DNA from: an uncultured Lentisphaerota bacterium
GTDB taxonomy: Bacteria > Verrucomicrobiota > Lentisphaeria > Victivallales > UBA1829
Reading direction: 5' to 3'
Length of the DNA: 64,000 bases
Assembly (NCBI GenBank): GCA_900320095.1
Contig: ONQZ01000013.1
Location: 1-64,000 of the forward strand
Shown: positions 59,897 through 64,000 of the stretch, in pieces
Position numbering within the stretch: position 1 is the first letter of the stretch
Layout: each line of letters opens with the position of its first letter
Notes under the pieces: generated by a model
Seen by the model: the letters and a program-made list of their open reading frames with translations, nothing else
Told to the model about the DNA's origin: nothing
Database searches by the model: none
Position numbers and translations under genes: made by a program

Positions 59897-61411
59897 TCAG
59901 CGGTCGGGACCGAAATCGGATTCGACAACGGGTTCGGCAGCCAGGATCGGGCCGTCCGGGTGAACGAGCGAGGCTTCGGCGGTCACGACGACGTAGGTCC
60001 GCTCCCTGATGCTGGTGGTGGTGCCGAAGAGGTATTTCAGCACGGGGATCTTCACCAGGAACGGGATGCCTACGGTCTGCTCCACGTCGTTTTCGCGGAC
60101 ATAGGACGCCAGGAGCTTTTCGGTCTTGAACCCGAGCGTAAGCTCGCCGGAGGCTGTGGCGACGTCGCCGAGTTCGTCGCCGCGGTTGCTGCGCTCCGTC
60201 ACGCTCTTCGACGCGAGCTTGTAGGCGAACACGACCCCGCCGTCGGACGTTTCATAATATTCCTGCGTGGAGGGGATACGGCCCCTCAGCGCGGCCTGTT
60301 CCTCCCTTGCGGCGTCGAAACAGATGACCGGGTTGATCACGGAGAGCGTGATGCTGCTGTCGCCGCCCGTGACCACGCTCATGCGGTCGTCGTCGTCCTT
60401 CGTGATGTTCTCATAGCCGGGCACGAGGCTGGCTTTGTAGATTTTCGGCAGGTGCTGGTTCTGCTCTTCCGTCTCGTAGACCGGCGTATTCACGAACGTG
60501 AGTTCGGCTTCCGCGGCGAGTTTCGCGTTGCCGGACTGCTGAAGCACGCGGATGAAGCTCAGATCGAACTTCGGCGCGGTGAAGAATCCGCCGTAGCCCC
60601 AGCCCGAGGAGAAATCTTTCGTGAGGTCAACCAGCTGAGTCGCCCCGCCGACGAGATTCCAGACCGCCTCGTTGGAGAAGATCTTCCCGGTGTCGAATCC
60701 GGCGGAAAAGATGTCGAGGCCGGGGCCGTTCTTCCATGCCAGGTAGTCCAGCCCGATGTCGCGCAGCTTGCTTTCGCGGATCTCGTAGTATTTGAGCTTG
60801 AGGTTGACCTGCGGAAGCGGCCGGTCCAGATACTTGATCCAGTTGAGCGCGGCCATCGCGGCGGCCCGGTCGTCCTTCCAGTAGATCGTGTTCGTGTCCT
60901 CGTTCAGGTAGATCGTGCCTTCCGGGCTCCTCAACCCGGCGTTGATGATGCGGAGCATCTCGGTCCCGAGGCGGTAGTTCGGGTGATAGGTCACCCGGGT
61001 GACGCCGGTCCCCTCGATGATGGAGCCGTATTCGTCCGGCTTGCCCGGCACGTCCAGTCCGGCGATCAGCGCGTCCACGTAGGGGATAAAGTCCTCTCCG
61101 GTCGAGACAAGCAGATAGTGCTTGTCGGCATTGTTGTTGTTCACACGGTCCACCAGCGAAAACGCATTGTAGCGGGTGATTGCGGCGAGGATGAACGGGC
61201 GGACGTCGGTCGGCTTCGTGTATTTCAGCTCATAGAGCCTGCTGGCGAAGCGGACCTGGGCATCGTCCTGGAGCAGTTTGATGGTGCGGACTTCCTTCAC
61301 GGGTTCCTGCGCCGGGAGATACTGTGTTCCGGCCAGGCTGGCGCCAAGGATCAACAAAGCAAAATGTTTCAGGCAGTTTGCGTTTGTCTTTCGAGTGGAT
61401 TGTGGGTCTTT
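59897..61411 (-). CDS. Secretin-like protein, first of two
   Basis: 504 aa from the ATG at 61411 (AAGGATT upstream; a TTG 12 nt earlier is in frame). Signal sequence to about 35. LYELKYTKPTDVRPFILAAI matches the other secretin (LYELKHTNPYTIRGYIQGVV), and KHYLLVSTGEDFIPYVDALIAGLD and INLKLKYYEIRES-type strands follow. The C-terminal secretin ending is more diverged (VGIPFLVKIPVLKYLFGTTTSIRERTYVVVTAEASLV). The two genes may make a mixed ring or two separate pores. It has a structured leader of about 280 nt. Confidence 0.8.
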   Translation of the reverse strand, partial: KDPQSTRKTNANCLKHFALLILGASLAGTQYLPAQEPVKEVRTIKLLQDDAQVRFASRLYELKYTKPTDVRPFILAAITRYNAFSLVDRVNNNNADKHYLLVSTGEDFIPYVDALIAGLDVPGKPDEYGSIIEGTGVTRVTYHPNYRLGTEMLRIINAGLRSPEGTIYLNEDTNTIYWKDDRAAAMAALNWIKYLDRPLPQVNLKLKYYEIRESKLRDIGLDYLAWKNGPGLDIFSAGFDTGKIFSNEAVWNLVGGATQLVDLTKDFSSGWGYGGFFTAPKFDLSFIRVLQQSGNAKLAAEAELTFVNTPVYETEEQNQHLPKIYKASLVPGYENITKDDDDRMSVVTGGDSSITLSVINPVICFDAAREEQAALRGRIPSTQEYYETSDGGVVFAYKLASKSVTERSNRGDELGDVATASGELTLGFKTEKLLASYVRENDVEQTVGIPFLVKIPVLKYLFGTTTSIRERTYVVVTAEASLVHPDGPILAAEPVVESDFGPDR

Positions 61412-61690
61412 CATTTGTTGCAATCCTTATGGTGAGGGGTATTGGGGATTGCACAGGAAAGATCAGGAAGCCGGATACGGATGAACGTCTCCAAGCCACC
61501 CGTATCTTCCCCGGCAAAGGGTTAGCGGGAGGCTCGTCAAATAATAATATCAATCGCGATGAACGCAAAAAGGCTGATCTGAGCGGAAACAATGCGGGAT
61601 CTCACGGCGGAGCGGGCCCCGTCATGTCTGCCGAGATCATTTGTAGTGTGAGAAACCATATCAGCCTCTGTTTGCAGTAAAAGATACGAG
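61412..61690 (-). promoter_or_regulatory. Long structured leader of the secretin genes
   Basis: No gene is seen here. On the minus strand, in order: AGGCTGAT (61660-61667) and ATCAGCCT (61571-61578) followed by TTTTT, an attenuator-like long-range stem; then GCCTCCCG/CGGGTGGC (61495-61533); then a competing stem GATACGGGT (61498-61506) with ATCCGTATC (61474-61482). The last two share bases and cannot form together. A riboswitch or attenuator is possible. I see no motif of a known class. Confidence 0.45.
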
Positions 61691-61852
61691 TGAATAAAAT
61701 AGCATGCTTTTTAGAAAAGTCAAATCGAAATCAGGAAACCTGACCGAAAAAGACATGAAATGCAACTTCGCGGATAATACAGCCTTTGTCATTCTTTTAA
61801 GTTTCTAATCATAAAACATGAGTTTTTTTATTCTTTTTTCGCGCGCATCACC
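61691..61852. other. AT-rich intergenic stretch
   Basis: No gene, repeat or strong hairpin seen; probably holds the secretin promoter on the minus strand, which I cannot place with confidence. Confidence 0.4.
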
Positions 61853-61880
61853 TTGATAAAACAACCGCCGAGGCTATATT
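61853..61880 (+). promoter_or_regulatory. Promoter for paaK and the ACT protein
   Basis: TTGATA (61853-61858), 16 nt, TATATT (61875-61880). Confidence 0.7.
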
Positions 61881-61968
61881 ATTAGTTAAAGATTCAGGTA
61901 GATAATGCAGGGGCGCCATCTTCATGCGTCCCGCCCTGAAGAATAAAAAACTAACCCAAGGCACCATC

Positions 61969-63297
61969 ATGAAACCCACCAAGGCAGTCCCGATGAACCC
62001 CATCAGCGCGATGGACTTCATCCCGCAGGAACAGCTCCATTCGCTCCAGCTCGCACGCCTCCGCGAAATGGTCGACCTCGCCTACGCCAACGTCCCGCTC
62101 TTCAAGGCGCGTCTGGACGAGCGCAGCATCAAACCCGACGACATCCAGAAGCTTGAGGACATCCGGCTGCTTCCGTTTACGGTGAAGGCCGACCTCCGCG
62201 ACACCTATCCCTTCGGTCTCTTCGCCTCGCCGATGAAGGACATCGTGCGCCTCCACGCATCCAGCGGCACGACCGGCAAGCCCATCGTGGTGGCATATAC
62301 CCGCCAGGACCTCGACGTGTGGTCGACGGCCGTCGCGCGCGCCCTCGCCGCGGTCGGCGTCCACGAGGGCGACATCGCGCAGATCTCCTACGGCTACGGT
62401 CTCTTCACCGGCGGCCTCGGCGCGCACAGCGGATTCGAGAAGATCGGCGCGACCGTGATCCCGGCCTCAGGCGGCAACACGGAACGCCAGGTAATGCTGA
62501 TGAAAGACTTCGGCGTGACCTGCGTGGCCTGCACCCCGAGCTACTTCCTGCACATGATCGAGACCGCCGAAAAGATGGGCGTCGACATGCGCGAACTCCC
62601 CGTCCGCCTCGGCATCTTCGGCGCGGAACCCTGGACCGAAGCCATGCGCTCCCAGATCGAGAAGAAATCCGGCATCAAGGCGTACGACATCTACGGTCTC
62701 TCCGAGATCGTCGGTCCCGGCGTCGGCTGCTCTTGCCTCGAACAGGAAGGCCTGCACATCTTCGAAGACTTCTTCTATCCCGAGATCATCGACCCCGCCA
62801 CCGGCGAAGTCCTCCCCGACGGAACGGAAGGCGAACTCGTCCTCACCACGCTGGCGAAGCACGCCATGCCCATGATCCGCTACCGCACCCGCGACATCAC
62901 CAGCATCATGACCTCGAAATGCGCCTGCGGACGCACCATCCGCCGCATCAGCAAGATCGGCCGCCGCAGCGACGACATGTTCATCATCCGCGGCGTGAAC
63001 GTCTTCCCGACCCAGATCGAGACCGCGATCATGAGCGTAGAATCGGTCCTGCCCGTGTACCAGATCATCCTGACCCGCGACCACGGCCTGGACAACATCG
63101 AGGTCGACATCGAGGTCAACGAGACCATCTTCCACGACCGCGTGTCCGCCATCGAGGACATCCGCCACACCATCAGCCACGCCATCGAACGCATCCTCGG
63201 CATCCGCGTCTTCGTCAAGATGTGCGCCCCGAACTCCATCCCGAGAAGCGAAGGCAAGGCAAAACGCGTGATCGACCGCCGCAACCTCAACGCATAA
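61969..63297 (+). CDS. paaK: Phenylacetate-CoA ligase-type enzyme
   Basis: 442 aa, typical. The ATG at 61969 (AAGG upstream) is preferred; 61993 is possible. LHASSGTTGKPIVVAYT is the AMP-binding loop, YDIYGLSEIVGPGVG the adenine region, MIRYRTRD and RSDDMFIIRGVNVFPTQIE the hinge and C-domain, with RSEGKAKRVIDRR carrying the catalytic Lys. It activates arylacetates, or runs in reverse with IorAB to save ATP. With iorAB 4 kb away it suggests aromatic amino-acid fermentation. Confidence 0.93.
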   Translation: MKPTKAVPMNPISAMDFIPQEQLHSLQLARLREMVDLAYANVPLFKARLDERSIKPDDIQKLEDIRLLPFTVKADLRDTYPFGLFASPMKDIVRLHASSGTTGKPIVVAYTRQDLDVWSTAVARALAAVGVHEGDIAQISYGYGLFTGGLGAHSGFEKIGATVIPASGGNTERQVMLMKDFGVTCVACTPSYFLHMIETAEKMGVDMRELPVRLGIFGAEPWTEAMRSQIEKKSGIKAYDIYGLSEIVGPGVGCSCLEQEGLHIFEDFFYPEIIDPATGEVLPDGTEGELVLTTLAKHAMPMIRYRTRDITSIMTSKCACGRTIRRISKIGRRSDDMFIIRGVNVFPTQIETAIMSVESVLPVYQIILTRDHGLDNIEVDIEVNETIFHDRVSAIEDIRHTISHAIERILGIRVFVKMCAPNSIPRSEGKAKRVIDRRNLNA

Positions 63298-63313
63298 CAC
63301 AGGAGACGTCAGC

Positions 63314-63751
63314 ATGAAACTCAAACAGATTTCTCTCTTCGTCGAGAACAAGCCCGGCACGGTCAACTCCGCGCTGAAACTCCTGGCCGACAACGGGATC
63401 AACATCTCCACGCTCTCGCTCAGCGACAGCAAATTCTTCGGCGTGCTGCGTCTCCTGATCCGCGACTGGGAGAAGGCGCGCGACCTCCTCGAAGCCCACG
63501 ATTTCGCCGTCAAGATCACCGACGTCGTCGCGATCGAGGTCGACCACGCCGCCGGCAGCCTCTCTAAGGTCCTCGAAGTCCTCGACCGCCATCAGGTCAA
63601 CATCGAATACCTCTACGCGTTCGCCGCCGGACTCCACGGCAAGGCCGCCATCATCTTCCGTTTCGCCGACCCGGACGACGCCATCTCCAAGATCCGCAGC
63701 GAACTGAAGCTCGTCGAACCGCTCGATCTCTTCCGCGAGATACCAAACTGA
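63314..63751 (+). CDS. Tandem ACT-domain protein
   Basis: 145 aa with two ACT domains: ISLFVENKPGTVNSALKLLADNGINI (1-70) and VVAIEVDHAAGSLSKVLEVLDRHQVNIEYLYAF (70-145). It follows paaK by 16 nt. This pairing of paaK with an ACT protein is common in anaerobes with IOR, and the ACT protein probably binds aromatic amino acids to regulate the ligase or pathway. Its stop overlaps the next start (TGATG). Confidence 0.88.
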   Translation: MKLKQISLFVENKPGTVNSALKLLADNGINISTLSLSDSKFFGVLRLLIRDWEKARDLLEAHDFAVKITDVVAIEVDHAAGSLSKVLEVLDRHQVNIEYLYAFAAGLHGKAAIIFRFADPDDAISKIRSELKLVEPLDLFREIPN

Positions 63752-64000
63752 TGGAATTGACCGTTCTGGTTTCGCGTATCGCGTTCGGGGGTGATGGCAT
63801 CGGCAGGCTCCCGGACGGCAAGGTCTGTTTCGTCCCGGGCGCGCTGCCCGGGGAAACGGTCCGCGCCGGGATCGTCCGCGACGCGAAGTCCTTCGCGCGC
63901 GCCGAGCTGCTGGAGGTCCTGGAAGCCTCGCCCGAACGCCGCGAACCGGACTGCCCGCTCGCGGGGACCTGTCCCGGCTGCGTGTACCGTCATGCCTCCT
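63751..64000 (+). CDS. TRAM-domain RNA (uracil-5-)-methyltransferase, N-terminal part
   Basis: The first 83 residues are in the window and the gene runs off the right edge. VSRIAFGGDGIGRLPDGKVCFVPGALPGETV is a TRAM domain; CPLAGTCPGCVYRH is the start of the four-Cys iron-sulfur motif of RlmD/RlmCD/RumA-type 23S rRNA m5U methyltransferases. The start overlaps the ACT protein stop by 1 nt. The particular target U cannot be told from this part. Confidence 0.85.
   Translation, partial: MELTVLVSRIAFGGDGIGRLPDGKVCFVPGALPGETVRAGIVRDAKSFARAELLEVLEASPERREPDCPLAGTCPGCVYRHAS

Overview
The window reads as chromosomal DNA of a high-GC, Gram-negative, anaerobic-type bacterium. The best fit is the PVC superphylum, most likely Lentisphaerota (Victivallis-like). 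This is inferred from the combination of DapL (LL-diaminopimelate aminotransferase), a Lentisphaera-style pseudopilin, diverged tandem secretins, two ExbB/ExbD (TolQ/TolR) motors, indolepyruvate:ferredoxin oxidoreductase with an arylacetate-CoA ligase, a GH95 fucosidase and ThyX. No 16S gene is present, so the phylum is not proven. Promoters are uniform: TTGA-type -35, 16 or 17 nt spacer, TATA(T/G)T-type -10. I could place one of these upstream of most transcription units.

Layout. 1-890: lower-GC, gene-poor stretch with a 24-bp perfect inverted repeat, next to the 3' end of tRNA-His(GTG); possibly the edge of an integrated element. 1093-5709 (-): exbD, a 958-aa coiled-coil/Gln-Gly-rich membrane-anchored protein, exbB, exbD. 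5979-7064 (-): lipoprotein esterase. 7370-12210: accessory zone with small DUF3791-like proteins (one probably frameshifted), three tandem paralogous lipoproteins, a small membrane protein, and a PIN-toxin/antitoxin pair whose promoter carries a perfect operator-like palindrome. 12308-15245: ribosomal alpha operon rpmJ-rpsM-rpsK-rpoA-rplQ, with no rpsD in it. 15300-16293: DUF3990/DUF3791-type three-gene unit. 16337-17413 (-): Sel1-repeat lipoprotein. 17531-22388 (-): TPP riboswitch, thiC, thiM, a thiE-HAD phosphatase fusion, thiD and a small membrane protein. 22414-28263: membrane glycosyltransferase-like protein divergent from a 1261-aa hybrid histidine kinase. 28337-38740: dapL, rsmE, metallophosphoesterase (-), secreted metallo-beta-lactamase-fold protein, pseudopilin, a structured leader RNA with a 117-aa membrane protein, ferredoxin-type aldo/keto reductase, thyX, second large membrane protein. 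38770-47776: MATE exporter (-) divergent from a CPA2 antiporter, EF-G-like GTPase, GH95, M20 peptidase. 47865-55917: tyrA and cupin (-), secreted protein and folB (+), tolQ-tolR-tonB (-), ROK kinase, anchored protein, hldE-type kinase, maf. 55976-64000: iorAB, two adjacent secretin-like proteins (-) with a long structured leader, paaK, tandem-ACT protein, and the start of a TRAM/RNA methyltransferase.

How the genes work together. IorAB would turn arylpyruvates into arylacetyl-CoA, and PaaK with the ACT protein would activate arylacetates; together they suggest aromatic amino-acid fermentation. The thi operon makes the pyrimidine moiety de novo (ThiC) and salvages thiazole (ThiM); its products feed ThDP enzymes such as IorA. 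Two separate proton-driven ExbBD/TolQR motors imply two envelope jobs. The left motor has no TonB partner and instead carries the very large periplasmic protein. The secretins and pseudopilin belong to the type II secretion/type IV pilus world.

The most promising undescribed items are the ExbBD-linked coiled-coil/sugar-binding-like protein, the three-way-junction leader at 33855-33951, and the secretin leader with mutually exclusive helices at 61474-61533.
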